Positions 49,529 through 59,051 are shown, counted from the stretch's first letter. The stretch is 59,714 nt of DNA from RUG14871 sp045539425 (GCA_045539425.1 JAZQFH010000048.1:1-59714); one strand, 5' to 3'. A program made the numbers and translations. Notes: a model not told the origin generated them from the letters alone.

Positions 49529-50680
49529 TTAATCCTCCTTTCCGTTATCGTCATAGTAACGGTAGCAAGTGACAAAGTGTGTCGGCGAGATCTGTACTTC
49601 ATGAGGATAATCTCCGTCACATCTCTTCAGGCACTTTTCGCATCTGTCTTTGAAATAGCAGTAGTTCGGCATATTGACCGGGTTTGGAACCTTACCAGGG
49701 ATGGAATACAGTTTATCAACCTTCTTGCCAACAACCGGTTTGGAAGCCATTAAGCCAATCGTATACGGATGTGCCGGATGAGCAAAAATCTCTTCCGCAA
49801 GGCCGTGTTCGACGACTCTGCCGGCATACATGACGACAACATAGTCCGCCATTTCAGCGATAACACCAAGGTCATGCGTGATCAGCATGATACTGGAGTT
49901 CACTTTATCTTTTAAGTTTCTTAATAAGTCAAGAATCTGTGCCTGAATCGTTACGTCCAGGGCTGTTGTCGGTTCATCGGCGATGACTAAGCGCGGGTTG
50001 CAGCTGAGGGCCATACCGATCATAACTCTCTGACGCATACCACCGGAGAGTTCATGCGGATACATGTTGTAGACACCTTCCGAGTTGGCGATACCAACGA
50101 GTTCCAAGAGCTCAATGGCACGTGCCTTTCTATCTTCGGCCGTCTTCAGATTCTTATCTTTTAATTCCAGAACCTCTTCGATCTGTTCACCGATCTTGAA
50201 GACCGGATTCAGGGAAGTCATCGGTTCCTGGAAAATCATGGAAATGTAGTTACCGCGGATGTCCTGCATGACACTGATCGGGGCTTTGGCGATATCAATA
50301 CATTTATCGCCGAGATTCAGACGAATCTCACCTTCCACGACCTGGCCCTGCGGACGCTGCAGCAGCTGCATAATACTTAAGCTGGTAACGCTCTTGCCGC
50401 AGCCGGACTCACCGACAACACCGACCGTCTTGCCGATCGGAACGTTGAAGGAAACACCGTCAACAGCTTTGGAAGTACCAATATCCGTGAAGAAATACGT
50501 ATGGAGGTTTTCAACTTCCAGCGTATTGTTTGGATCGTGCATCTTTGTGAGGTATTCACTTTCAGGCACGTTTTTTCTTTTATAACGTTTTTCAAGTTCA
50601 TTTGTTATTCTGCGGTTCTCACGGGAAATCCGACGTGAGTCTTTGGCCGACAGATAACCTTCAGGTTTCGCTTTTGCCAT
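49529..50680 (-). CDS. oppD: Oligopeptide ABC transporter ATPase OppD
   Basis: A 383-residue ATPase: Walker A GESGCGKSVT, ABC signature LSGGMRQRVMIGMAL and Walker B LVIADEPTTALD. The C-terminal oligo_HPY region carries CYFKDRCEKCLKRC. An N-terminal extension of about 45 basic residues (RRISRENRRITNELEKRYKR) precedes the ATPase fold and is longer than in E. coli OppD. Forms the ATPase pair with OppF. Confidence 0.93.
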   Translation of the reverse strand: MAKAKPEGYLSAKDSRRISRENRRITNELEKRYKRKNVPESEYLTKMHDPNNTLEVENLHTYFFTDIGTSKAVDGVSFNVPIGKTVGVVGESGCGKSVTSLSIMQLLQRPQGQVVEGEIRLNLGDKCIDIAKAPISVMQDIRGNYISMIFQEPMTSLNPVFKIGEQIEEVLELKDKNLKTAEDRKARAIELLELVGIANSEGVYNMYPHELSGGMRQRVMIGMALSCNPRLVIADEPTTALDVTIQAQILDLLRNLKDKVNSSIMLITHDLGVIAEMADYVVVMYAGRVVEHGLAEEIFAHPAHPYTIGLMASKPVVGKKVDKLYSIPGKVPNPVNMPNYCYFKDRCEKCLKRCDGDYPHEVQISPTHFVTCYRYYDDNGKED

Positions 50681-50697
50681 GTAAGTTATACCCCTTT

Positions 50698-52389
50698 CTA
50701 TCGTTTCATTCTTGGGTCGAAGGCATCTCTTAAGCCATCGCCGACAAGGTTAAATGCTAAAACTGTCAGTAAGATACAAATACCGGCTGGAATCCATACC
50801 CATAAATATGTTGTTAAAACGTAAGTATCATTAACACCGTTGATGATGTTGCCCCAGGATGCGAACGGGAAACGGACACCTAAGCCTAAGTAGGAAAGTG
50901 TGGCTTCCGTTAAGATCGCGGAACCTAAGCCCATCGTTGCGGAAACGATCAGCTGTGGAACAACGTTCGGTACCAGGTGCTTGAAGATTCTTCTCTTGAC
51001 GCTTAAGCCTGTTGCTTCCGTTGCTGTCATGAATTCCTGTTCACGTAAGGAAAGGATCTGACCTCTGACCATGTGCGCAATGCCAGGCCAACCGAGGAAG
51101 CCTAAGATCAGCATTAAGTAGAGCATTCGTAATGTAGGATCAACACCTAAGGCATCCATCGCCGCACCGATGATAATCAGGATCGGAGTGGATGGGATAC
51201 AGTACATAACATCAACAATACGCATGATGAGGAAGTCGACCCAGCCTCCGAAGTAGCCGGAGATACCGCCCATGACGATACCTAAGCTTGTTTCCAGGAT
51301 AACAACGATGAAACCGATGATCAGGGAAACACGGCCGCCGTACATCAGACGTGTCAGCATGTCCATGCCGTAACCGTCTGTGCCTAACGGGTGAGTCTTG
51401 CTCGGTGCACTGTATAAATCGTAAACATATTCCTGTTTATAGCTCTTAATGACCCAGCGGGAGTCCGCAGCATTGTAAGCCACAACATATTCCGTTTCTT
51501 CTCCTGTTGTCGGATCCGGATAAGTGAAGGAAACCTTTTCATTTTCACCATTACGGGTGAAGTTTCCTGCTTCGTCATTGGATTCGAGGAAGTACTGAAT
51601 CTCTTCTTTGAATTCACGGCTGAAGTCCGGGTTGGAGCCAATCGGGCTTACAACATAGGAAGAAATATAACCGATTTCTTTTCCGCCTGTTGCGATACCG
51701 CCGTCTTCACTGACTTCATAAGTAACTCCGTCCAATACGAATGTATTTGTTTCAGCTTCACCGACATCAATGATTTCCGTGGCTTCTTCCCCTTCTGCCG
51801 GTGTTGTTTCCGGAGTTTCAGGAGTAACAGGAGTTTCAGATTCTTCCTGTAAATAAACTTTCAATGCATTGAAAGCGATATCGAAATTCGTACCGCCATC
51901 CAGATTGACAATATCCTTGGCAACTGCACCGACGATTTCTCCGTCAACCCAGACAGAGTAAAAGTCCGTTCCCTCTTTGACAAGGGTGTAGGTCAGTTTG
52001 TCGTTTCCGGCAACGAAAGTGCTCTTGTTGGTATTGATATTCAGAACAGCATAAGCCTGTGCGATTGCATCAAACTTTGTGCTGTCTTTTGTCAGATAAC
52101 GGAAATCCGTATTACGTTTCGCCCCGGCAATTTCCTTTAAACGTGTGTCATAACGGTAGAAGAACTGCTTTTCTCCGTAAGGGGAAATCATTCCGCCCAC
52201 AAAGGAGAACAGGAACATGATAATCAGGATGATCATACCGACAACAGCCGTACGGTTACGGAAAAACCGTTTTGCGACCATTGCACCAGGAGACAATACC
52301 TTAACACGTCTGTCGTCGTTCAGGGAATAAGACTCATTCTCTTCAACGCCGACGTTCTTTTCAACATCATAATCTTTCTTTTCAGACAT
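50698..52389 (-). CDS. oppC: Oligopeptide ABC permease OppC with large extracytoplasmic insertion
   Basis: A 563-residue permease; usual OppC proteins have about 300. TM1 lies near residues 48-70, then about 250 residues of mostly polar sequence with a Pro/Glu/Thr-rich linker (TPETPETTPAEGEEATEI). The normal permease core follows from about 340 with HPLGTDGYGMDMLTRLMYGG and the EAA-type loop EFMTATEATGLSVKRRIFKH. The insertion would sit outside the membrane and might assist substrate or binding-protein contact. Confidence 0.88.
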   Translation of the reverse strand: MSEKKDYDVEKNVGVEENESYSLNDDRRVKVLSPGAMVAKRFFRNRTAVVGMIILIIMFLFSFVGGMISPYGEKQFFYRYDTRLKEIAGAKRNTDFRYLTKDSTKFDAIAQAYAVLNINTNKSTFVAGNDKLTYTLVKEGTDFYSVWVDGEIVGAVAKDIVNLDGGTNFDIAFNALKVYLQEESETPVTPETPETTPAEGEEATEIIDVGEAETNTFVLDGVTYEVSEDGGIATGGKEIGYISSYVVSPIGSNPDFSREFKEEIQYFLESNDEAGNFTRNGENEKVSFTYPDPTTGEETEYVVAYNAADSRWVIKSYKQEYVYDLYSAPSKTHPLGTDGYGMDMLTRLMYGGRVSLIIGFIVVILETSLGIVMGGISGYFGGWVDFLIMRIVDVMYCIPSTPILIIIGAAMDALGVDPTLRMLYLMLILGFLGWPGIAHMVRGQILSLREQEFMTATEATGLSVKRRIFKHLVPNVVPQLIVSATMGLGSAILTEATLSYLGLGVRFPFASWGNIINGVNDTYVLTTYLWVWIPAGICILLTVLAFNLVGDGLRDAFDPRMKR

Positions 52390-52403
52390 GTGATTTCTCC
52401 TTT

Positions 52404-53390
52404 CTACGCAATTCTGACACGTGGGTCAACCACGGCATACAGAATATCAGTGATCAGGTTGCCAATCAGTGTAAGAATGGCAAGGAATACCATGTAGAAC
52501 ATGGAGAACGGAATGTCACCTTCTACCATGGAGTGATAGGAAGTGAAGCCGATTCCAGGAATGGCATACATCGTTTCGGTAATCAGAGCACCGCTGAATA
52601 AGCCAGGCAGAGAACCGCCAACGATTGTTACCAACGGAATCAATGTATTTCTGAACGCGTGTTTGTAAATAACTTCACGTTCCGGTACGCCCTTTGCACG
52701 TGCAGTACGGATGTAATCTGCACCTAAAACTTCTAACATGTTCGTTCTTGTATAACGCATTAATGAACCGATACTTAATACGACCAGTGTCGTGATCGGC
52801 AGAACCAGATGGTGGGCTTTGTCCAGGAACTGGCCCCATGGACTTAACTGCTGATGATATCTGCCGACAAGACCGTATAATTCAAACCATCCGAGCTTCA
52901 CGGAGAACACAAGTTTCAGAAGGGAAGCAAAGAAGAATGTCGGCAGAGAAATACCGGCCAGTGCGATAATGGAAATCGTATAGTCCAAACGGCTGTACTG
53001 GTGAGTAGCAGCAACGATTCCCAGCGGGATGGCAATCAGCAATTCGAGCACGAAGGAAATCACACCCATGACGAAAGAGAGCCAGACGACACTGTTGAAT
53101 TTTTCCGTAACCGGAACAGTCCATTTCCAACTGTCACCGAAATCTCCTCTGATGGCATTACCGAGCCAGCCAAAGAAACCAGGGATGATTCCTTTGTCCA
53201 GGTTATATGCCGCGTTTAATTGGTCCAGCCACTCCTGGTAGCTTTTGGAGTTTGGCTGCATTGACTTCTGACGTGCGATTGTTTCTACATAAGAAGTTGG
53301 TAAACATCTCATTAATCCATAGATACAAAAACTGACTAATAACAGAATTAAAACGGAAGCCAATAATCTTTTTATAATATACTTTTTCAT
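52404..53390 (-). CDS. oppB: Oligopeptide ABC permease OppB
   Basis: A 328-residue, six-TM permease. MKKYIIKRLLASVLILLLVS opens with the usual N-terminal helix. The EAA-type loop is DYIRTARAKGVPEREVIYKH and the C-terminus has the PGIGFTSYHSM and DILYAVVDPRVRIA blocks. It partners OppC. A -10-like TATAAT about 45 bases upstream could give an extra transcript start inside the operon. Confidence 0.92.
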   Translation of the reverse strand: MKKYIIKRLLASVLILLLVSFCIYGLMRCLPTSYVETIARQKSMQPNSKSYQEWLDQLNAAYNLDKGIIPGFFGWLGNAIRGDFGDSWKWTVPVTEKFNSVVWLSFVMGVISFVLELLIAIPLGIVAATHQYSRLDYTISIIALAGISLPTFFFASLLKLVFSVKLGWFELYGLVGRYHQQLSPWGQFLDKAHHLVLPITTLVVLSIGSLMRYTRTNMLEVLGADYIRTARAKGVPEREVIYKHAFRNTLIPLVTIVGGSLPGLFSGALITETMYAIPGIGFTSYHSMVEGDIPFSMFYMVFLAILTLIGNLITDILYAVVDPRVRIA

Positions 53391-53436
53391 AGTTCCCGTA
53401 TCCTTTCTTTTATCTAAAAGGGCTTTGATATTATAA

Positions 53437-53475
53437 CATATTGAATAGCACATCATCAATGTGCTATTCAATATG
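53437..53475 (-). other. Perfect 17-bp intercistronic stem-loop
   Basis: CATATTGAATAGCACAT (53437-53453) and its exact complement ATGTGCTATTCAATATG (53459-53475) with a 5-base loop, between oppA and oppB. No T run follows, so it is more likely an RNA-stabilising or processing element than a terminator. Confidence 0.75.
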
Positions 53476-53507
53476 TATTAGGCTGCCCCGTTAAGAGCAG
53501 CCTAATA
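53476..53507 (-). other. Perfect 11-bp intercistronic stem-loop
   Basis: TATTAGGCTGC / GCAGCCTAATA with a 10-base loop, adjoining the 17-bp stem-loop on the oppA side. No T tail. Confidence 0.7.
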
Positions 53508-53540
53508 ATTCATTCAAAATGTTATTTTGCTCAACAACAA

Positions 53541-55814
53541 TTATCTGAGTTCGATCTTTTCGACTTCAGCTAACCATCCGTAGAACGGAGTGATGTCTTT
53601 AACAACAGTGTCTGTGTTAACTCTCTGAGTGGAGAAGATAACAGCGTTCTTTCTCTGATAAGTCGGAACTTCAACACCCCAGTCGAGGATGATGTCTAAG
53701 CACTGTTTGTATAAAGTCTTTCTGAATCCCTGGTCAGAGCTCTTTAATGCCTGAGCCATTAAGCTATCCAGCTGATCATCAGCGATGTGATAGTGGTTGG
53801 ATCCGGAAGCGTTAGCGCCATTGTAAACCTGAGTCATATCCGGGTCAACAGTGGAGCCCCAAGCAGCTGCCCACATATCAACAGTGACTGCATCTAATGC
53901 ATCCCATAATTCGGAGCTGTTTGCTAAGTCTTTGATATTTAATGTGATACCGATATTTGCTAATGCTTTAGCAGCTTCCTGCAGGACCATGAATGCCGGG
54001 TGGTCACCAGTACCATCAGCTGGGATCCAAGCAGTGAATTCTAATCTGCCGCCTTCTGGTGCAGTTGCAGTGAATGTACCATCGCCTTTGTCAGCGAATG
54101 TGTATCCAGCTGCTTCGAACCAGGACTTCGCACCTGCTAATGCAGCTGCATATCTGTCTTCAGCAGTCATACCGTCAGTGTATAATGCATTGCCGGCTGC
54201 GTCTTTGCTGAATGCAACTTCGTAACCATCATCTGTAGTCTGCGGAGCAGCCCAGGATGTGTTGGAAATCGGATAGTTGATGACAGAACCTAATTCACCA
54301 TAGTAGGAGCTGATTGCTAATTCACGATATACGGAGTAAATCGTAGCAAATGCTTTACGTAATGCCTTGGAAGCATCGGAAGCTTTGTTTTCTTTACCGC
54401 CGATATTCATAGTATCAGCACAGATTCCAATGTAACCATAGCCTAAGTTTTCAACCATTTCAGTTGTGATAACGTCACCAGTTAATTCGCCGTTGCCGTT
54501 GTATTCTCTGATCTGGTTAGCTTTGTTAACGTTGAAGGACGGATCGGAGACATCAGTTGTACCAGCAACGATACCGTCTAATTTATCTGTATCGGAGCCT
54601 TCCTTGAACTGGATGTATTTTACCTTCGGTGCGCCTAAGTAGTAAGTGTCGTTAGCTTCGAAGTAAACGATACCATCTTTGTATTCAACGAATTTGTATG
54701 GACCAGCGCCCATCGGTTTCGTAGTCTTTGCTCTGACAGGAGCTAAGTTACCCTTTGTGAAGCCGATTTCTGTGGAGCCATCACCATAGTAATGTTTCGG
54801 AGCGATTGTAACGCCTAACTGATATAAAGCAACAGCGCTGACTTCGTTTAAAGTAATACGTAAGCTGTAGTCGCCAGTCTTTTCGATACCAGTAATTGTA
54901 TCAGCGGAATCACCGTATTTGATCGCAGTGCCGTAGTTACCTAATGTCGGGAATAAATCATCGACAGTGGAACCAGCGTTTTCTGTGTTGATCATGCCAG
55001 CGATATCATTGCCGTAAGCTTCCTGTAACATTGCTGCAAAGTCTTCATTAGTTGCTTCTGCTGGTAAACCGCCGAATCCCCAAGCTGCTGCAGCTTCGGA
55101 AACGTTCGTGCCATAACCGGCAGCGATGCAGTATTCGCTGATTTCAGTTGCTAATGCAACAGCAGCTGCATCGTATTCAGTCCAGAATGCAGTCTGAGTA
55201 GCTTCATCCCACAGAGAGAAGTCAGCATTGTCTCTTCCTGCTGCGACTAATAAGTTCTTTAATGTGTCCATACCTGTACGGTATTCAGCCATACCTTTGA
55301 TCGGTAAGTTCCAGAATGTGGAAGATCCATCATAAGTCGGGTCGGATAATACATACATTGTGAAGATAACGTCATCGATTGTAGCCTTTGTGCCATCGGA
55401 GAATGTAATGTCATCTCTCATGTCAAAGTCATACGTGACTGTACCATCAGCGTTTTCTGTAACTGTGCAGTTAGCAGCGCCATAGTATGTATAGTCTGTT
55501 CCATTGTAAGCCACTGTTTCGCCGTCTTTAGCATTTAATAAGACTGCACCAACACGGTCAGATGGTAATAAACCAACCTGAGTCATGCCCTGAACGTCCT
55601 GGTCATATGCTGTATCAGCAAAGAACGGGGAGAACTTTTCAGAGAAGTTGGAGTAACCTACAACGAGTGGTTTGTTTTCGTCGACTGGCTGTGTATCCGG
55701 AGTTGTGTCATCTCCACTTGGAGTCGGATCGTCAGCTGGTTTGCTGCAACCGAACATTGTGAAGACTAACAGAGCGGAGAGAAGCGCGACGAGTAAACGT
55801 TTCGCATTTTTCAT
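53541..55814 (-). CDS. oppA: Peptide-binding lipoprotein OppA (SBP family 5)
   Basis: A 757-residue extracellular solute-binding lipoprotein. The signal peptide MKNAKRLLVALLSALLVFTM ends in FGC, the lipidated Cys, followed by an acidic Pro/Asp/Thr linker. The SBP_bac_5 fold shows TYDFDMRDDITFSDGTKAT, GAGPYKFVEYKDG and the C-terminal WGSTVDPDM block. It is longer than E. coli OppA (about 540 residues) because of insertions around residues 150-260. Codon use is strongly biased (GCT, GGT, AAC), consistent with high expression. First gene of the Opp operon, with a consensus promoter and stem-loop leader. Confidence 0.93.
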   Translation of the reverse strand: MKNAKRLLVALLSALLVFTMFGCSKPADDPTPSGDDTTPDTQPVDENKPLVVGYSNFSEKFSPFFADTAYDQDVQGMTQVGLLPSDRVGAVLLNAKDGETVAYNGTDYTYYGAANCTVTENADGTVTYDFDMRDDITFSDGTKATIDDVIFTMYVLSDPTYDGSSTFWNLPIKGMAEYRTGMDTLKNLLVAAGRDNADFSLWDEATQTAFWTEYDAAAVALATEISEYCIAAGYGTNVSEAAAAWGFGGLPAEATNEDFAAMLQEAYGNDIAGMINTENAGSTVDDLFPTLGNYGTAIKYGDSADTITGIEKTGDYSLRITLNEVSAVALYQLGVTIAPKHYYGDGSTEIGFTKGNLAPVRAKTTKPMGAGPYKFVEYKDGIVYFEANDTYYLGAPKVKYIQFKEGSDTDKLDGIVAGTTDVSDPSFNVNKANQIREYNGNGELTGDVITTEMVENLGYGYIGICADTMNIGGKENKASDASKALRKAFATIYSVYRELAISSYYGELGSVINYPISNTSWAAPQTTDDGYEVAFSKDAAGNALYTDGMTAEDRYAAALAGAKSWFEAAGYTFADKGDGTFTATAPEGGRLEFTAWIPADGTGDHPAFMVLQEAAKALANIGITLNIKDLANSSELWDALDAVTVDMWAAAWGSTVDPDMTQVYNGANASGSNHYHIADDQLDSLMAQALKSSDQGFRKTLYKQCLDIILDWGVEVPTYQRKNAVIFSTQRVNTDTVVKDITPFYGWLAEVEKIELR

Positions 55815-55843
55815 AAAAATTTCCTCCTGTGAAAATGTCTTCG

Positions 55844-55891
55844 GGCAGCTCTTGCAAAGCTGCCATGCGGCAAAACATGGAAATGTTTTGC
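55844..55891 (-). promoter_or_regulatory. Two stem-loops in the oppA leader
   Basis: GCAAAACAT / ATGTTTTGC (55870-55891, 9 bp) at the transcript 5' end and GGCAGCTTTGCAAGAGCTGCC (55844-55864). They precede the oppA SD and probably protect the message. Confidence 0.6.
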
Positions 55892-55899
55892 ATATAATG

Positions 55900-55928
55900 A
55901 TTTTACTTTCATAGATACCATTTGTCAA
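55900..55928 (-). promoter_or_regulatory. oppA promoter
   Basis: TTGACA (55923-55928), 17 bases, TAAAAT (55900-55905) on the minus strand. Near-consensus. Confidence 0.85.
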
Positions 55929-56054
55929 CAAAACTTTTTATTATATTTTCATTTTTTGCATGAATATTTTCTGAAAATTCTTACATTTTTATCACGAAAA
56001 TTTCACATTTCTTAGGCAAAACCGGAGTTTTTCTTTACCTTCGCCCATAGGAAA

Positions 56055-56081
56055 AGCCGGCGGGTTATTCCCCTGCCGGCT
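56055..56081 (-). terminator. Terminator of the pepF operon
   Basis: AGCCGGC / GCCGGCT arms on the minus strand with TTTTCC after. The stop codon of the last gene lies in the loop. Confidence 0.78.
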
Positions 56082-56628
56082 CCTTAAACTGAATCTGTTT
56101 GTATTCGAGTCTGAGTAAACGCTGCACCGCTTCCTTGGTACAGAAGAAACTGACCACCTTGCTGAGGAGATACAGTGCACTGTAAAGAAGCGGATCAGCT
56201 CCTTTAATCATTATATAAATAAGGGCTGTGACAAACGCGAAGATGTGATTGCCCATCAAAGCACCGCCATAGAACTGGACGCGCTTGACGCTCTTATTGT
56301 AAACGTACTCCCTGAGATCTGTCTGAGGGCGTATCAGGCTGTAGGCATAAATCAGAAGTCCCAGAAAGACGATTTCCAGAACAAACGGGATAAATACGTA
56401 TACAGCCCCTACCATGCCCGCAAACGGGACGCATCCCGCCAAGAGGATCATGGCCGCATCCACCACCAGAAAGATCAGAACGCTTTTCAGAATGCCGTTT
56501 CTTTCTTCCTCTTTATTAATGCAGCGAAAGACATTTCCGTAATACTGATACTCATTGGCTTCATTCAGCTTGAAATCATTCAGATAGCTGTATCTGCCTT
56601 TGTATTCCTTTTTCTTTTTGTTGCTCAT
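56065..56628 (-). CDS. Unrecognised four-TM protein
   Basis: A 187-residue protein: a basic, tyrosine-rich N-terminal 45 residues (KGRYSYLNDFKLNEANEYQY), then two TM segments, a charged loop (RPQTDLREYVYNKSVKRV) and two more hydrophobic segments. Family not recognised. Its ATG lies two bases after the pepF stop and only a weak GAGTGG precedes it, so translation probably depends on pepF. Confidence 0.68.
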   Translation of the reverse strand: MSNKKKKEYKGRYSYLNDFKLNEANEYQYYGNVFRCINKEEERNGILKSVLIFLVVDAAMILLAGCVPFAGMVGAVYVFIPFVLEIVFLGLLIYAYSLIRPQTDLREYVYNKSVKRVQFYGGALMGNHIFAFVTALIYIMIKGADPLLYSALYLLSKVVSFFCTKEAVQRLLRLEYKQIQFKEPAGE

Positions 56629-56630
56629 AC

Positions 56631-58334
56631 TTATTCAATACCACTCAGATCGTATGTATCAAGGAATTCCTTGGCGGATGTGCAGATTCCTCTCAGGCAT
56701 TCTTCATCAAACGGGCTGAGCAGATTGGCATTCGCCAACAGTTCCATAAAGACCTTGGAGCCGCCCATGCGCGTATATCTCATGTAATGATCCCAGGCAT
56801 TCACTCTGTCTTCCTGGATCATCTTCCAGAATTCCAAGGCAACCGTCTGTGCCAGGCAGTAATCGATATAGTAGAACGGAGAAGAATAGATGTGATGCTG
56901 TCTCTGCCAGGCTTCCCCTTCCGCATAGAACGGGATCTCACCATCCAGTCTCACCCACGGCATATAGATGTTCTGTAATTTCTTCCACACGTCATGGCGT
57001 TCTTTCGGCGTATATTCCGGATGCAGATAGACTTCGTGCTGGAAATGATCGACTAAAGTTCCGTAAGGGATAAACGTCACGGCTCCCGCCAGATGGCTGT
57101 AGAGGTATTTGCGCGTGTCTTCCTTGAAGAACAGCTCCGCCCATGGCCAGGCGAAGAATTCCATGCTCATGGAGTGAACTTCACAGCTTTCCATGCTCGG
57201 CCAGACCGTATCGATCGGGACGCGGTTGCGGTTGATGTAACATGCAAAGGCGTGTCCGGCTTCATGGGTAACGACTTCCACGTCGTGCTGCGTTCCGTTA
57301 AAGTTCGCAAAGATAAACGGAACATTGTAGTCCGGTAAGCCCGTGCAGTATCCGCCGGCCTGCTTGCCTTCCGTGCTCTTGACGTCCAGCAGATCGCCAT
57401 CCAGCATGACATTGAAGAATTCACTTGTTTCCGGGGACAGCTCATCATAGAAGCGTTTTCCGGCCAACAGCAGCTCTTCCGGTGTTCCCTTCGGGGTCGG
57501 GTTTCCGCTGCGGAAAGAAAGCGCCATATCCGCATAGCTCAGCGGATAGCTTTTTCCGGTCCGCTTTGCCTGTGCCTGATAGATCTCGGATGCGATCGGT
57601 ACCAGATATTTCACAACGGCCTCACGGAAGCGTTTGACTTCCTCTTCGCGGTAACAGTTGCGGCTCATGCGGTCATAGCCGAGCGGAATATAGTTTTCAT
57701 ATCCCAGCATTTTCCCCATCCTGTCTCTGAGATGGACCAGTTTGTCATAGATCTCATCCATCTTTTCCTGATGTTCCTTATACCAGGCGCCCTCTGCCTT
57801 CCATGCAGAAAGGCGGACCGCATCATCCAGCGAATTTTTGAACGGGGTCAGCTGGCTCAGGGTATAGATCTTTCCGTTAAACGGGATCTGGGCGCTGCTG
57901 AGCAGTACTTCATACTCATCCGTCAGTTTGTTCTCTACCTGCATGAGCGGAACAAGTTCCGGAGTGAAGCTGCGCAGTTCAAGCTCGGCATTCAAAAACG
58001 TCACATTTCCGAATTCTTCTTCGAATTCCTTACGGAACGGGCTCTCTAAAAGTGCAAGCGTCCATTCCATCAGGGCATTGCGTACTAACGGCAGCGCATG
58101 GTTCCAGTAATTGTTTTCTTCTTCATAGAATTTATCCCTGGTATCGATGGAGTGACGGATGGAAACCAGCGTTTCCATGGTCTGCACATGACGCTGTTCC
58201 CTGTCCTCTTCCAGATAGATTTCTCTTGCTTCTGCATAGGAAGCGGCGTTTTTCAGCCGGTTGGTCAATGCATTGACTTTGGAAATGATATCCTCGTAAG
58301 CAATGCGTTCATATTTCATATCCTTGAATTTCAT
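56631..58334 (-). CDS. M3-family oligoendopeptidase
   Basis: A 567-residue zinc peptidase of the thimet/PepF type, cutting short peptides in the cytosol. The zinc motif HEAGH is in VVTHEAGHAFACYI, with the third ligand in a following ESCEVHSMSMEF segment. Start at 58334 (MKFKDMKYERI) follows TGGAGG; the longer frame to 58376 lacks support. Lying next to the Opp importer, it probably degrades imported peptides. Confidence 0.92.
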   Translation of the reverse strand: MKFKDMKYERIAYEDIISKVNALTNRLKNAASYAEAREIYLEEDREQRHVQTMETLVSIRHSIDTRDKFYEEENNYWNHALPLVRNALMEWTLALLESPFRKEFEEEFGNVTFLNAELELRSFTPELVPLMQVENKLTDEYEVLLSSAQIPFNGKIYTLSQLTPFKNSLDDAVRLSAWKAEGAWYKEHQEKMDEIYDKLVHLRDRMGKMLGYENYIPLGYDRMSRNCYREEEVKRFREAVVKYLVPIASEIYQAQAKRTGKSYPLSYADMALSFRSGNPTPKGTPEELLLAGKRFYDELSPETSEFFNVMLDGDLLDVKSTEGKQAGGYCTGLPDYNVPFIFANFNGTQHDVEVVTHEAGHAFACYINRNRVPIDTVWPSMESCEVHSMSMEFFAWPWAELFFKEDTRKYLYSHLAGAVTFIPYGTLVDHFQHEVYLHPEYTPKERHDVWKKLQNIYMPWVRLDGEIPFYAEGEAWQRQHHIYSSPFYYIDYCLAQTVALEFWKMIQEDRVNAWDHYMRYTRMGGSKVFMELLANANLLSPFDEECLRGICTSAKEFLDTYDLSGIE

Positions 58335-58416
58335 CCGCGGATTCCTCCATTCTGTAAATTGATATAATTTTACCACTATTCTGTTCTTTTAGGAATTTTT
58401 ACGTTATAATCTTGGT

Positions 58417-58505
58417 GGAGAATTACCCAAGCGGTTGAAGGGACCGGTTTCGAAAACCGGAAGTACTGAGAGGTAGCAGGGGTTCGAATCCCCTATTCTC
58501 CGCCA
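58417..58505 (+). tRNA. tRNA-Ser(CGA)
   Basis: 89 bases with CCA, anticodon loop TTTCGAAA and class II variable arm. TATAAT at 58405-58410. Third serine isoacceptor in the window. Confidence 0.95.
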
Positions 58506-58514
58506 TATGATCTG

Positions 58515-58537
58515 AAAACTCCCATAACGGGAGTTTT
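58515..58537. terminator. tRNA-Ser(CGA) terminator
   Basis: AAAACTCCC / GGGAGTTTT hairpin with T run, also positioned to end the convergent P-loop gene. Confidence 0.83.
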
Positions 58538-58538
58538 T

Positions 58539-59051
58539 TTACAGTTCAAAATCGATGTGATACTCATCTTCAATCAGACAGCACTCATAGTCGTGGGTGA
58601 TGCATCTCTGGAAATAGGCCTGATTCTCTTTGATCAGCTCTTCCATCGGCGGAACATCCTCTTTTTTACGCTTTTCTATGACATTGGCATATTCTTTAAT
58701 CTCATCATAATGCTTACGGATGTACTCTTCGCTCATCACAAGGCACAGGTAGCGGATCTCCTTCAGGTATTCCGCCTCAAATTCCTCACGCCAGTCTTCA
58801 GGAATATAGCACCCTTCCACTAAGAGGTTCTGATTGTTTTCGATTGCCGTCTGAATGATCCCGACGACGATCGGCCAGAGATATTCCTGTATTTTCTCAT
58901 CATCCTCCGGCGTGAAATCAACTTTCTTCGCGCGTATGAGTCCCATCTTGATATGATCCAGACATAAATAAGGAAAGCGGTAGCGTTCCAGCATATACTG
59001 TGCAAAATTGGTTTTCCCCGTATGGGTTGCTCCGTCGACCAAAAGAATCAT
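58539..59051 (-). CDS. P-loop kinase-like protein
   Basis: A 170-residue soluble protein with Walker A GATHTGKTN (residues 7-15) and a Walker B-like LLVEGCY stretch. The layout resembles small-molecule kinases of the adenylate-kinase superfamily. The exact substrate is not known. Acidic overall, no membrane part. A GAGAAG-type SD lies before the ATG and a TATAGT/TATAAA box about 40 bases upstream. Confidence 0.7.
   Translation of the reverse strand: MILLVDGATHTGKTNFAQYMLERYRFPYLCLDHIKMGLIRAKKVDFTPEDDEKIQEYLWPIVVGIIQTAIENNQNLLVEGCYIPEDWREEFEAEYLKEIRYLCLVMSEEYIRKHYDEIKEYANVIEKRKKEDVPPMEELIKENQAYFQRCITHDYECCLIEDEYHIDFEL

Noticed and set aside
51770..51850. Short tandem repeats inside oppC
   Set aside because: These encode the Pro/Glu/Thr-rich linker of the insertion and are not a separate DNA element.
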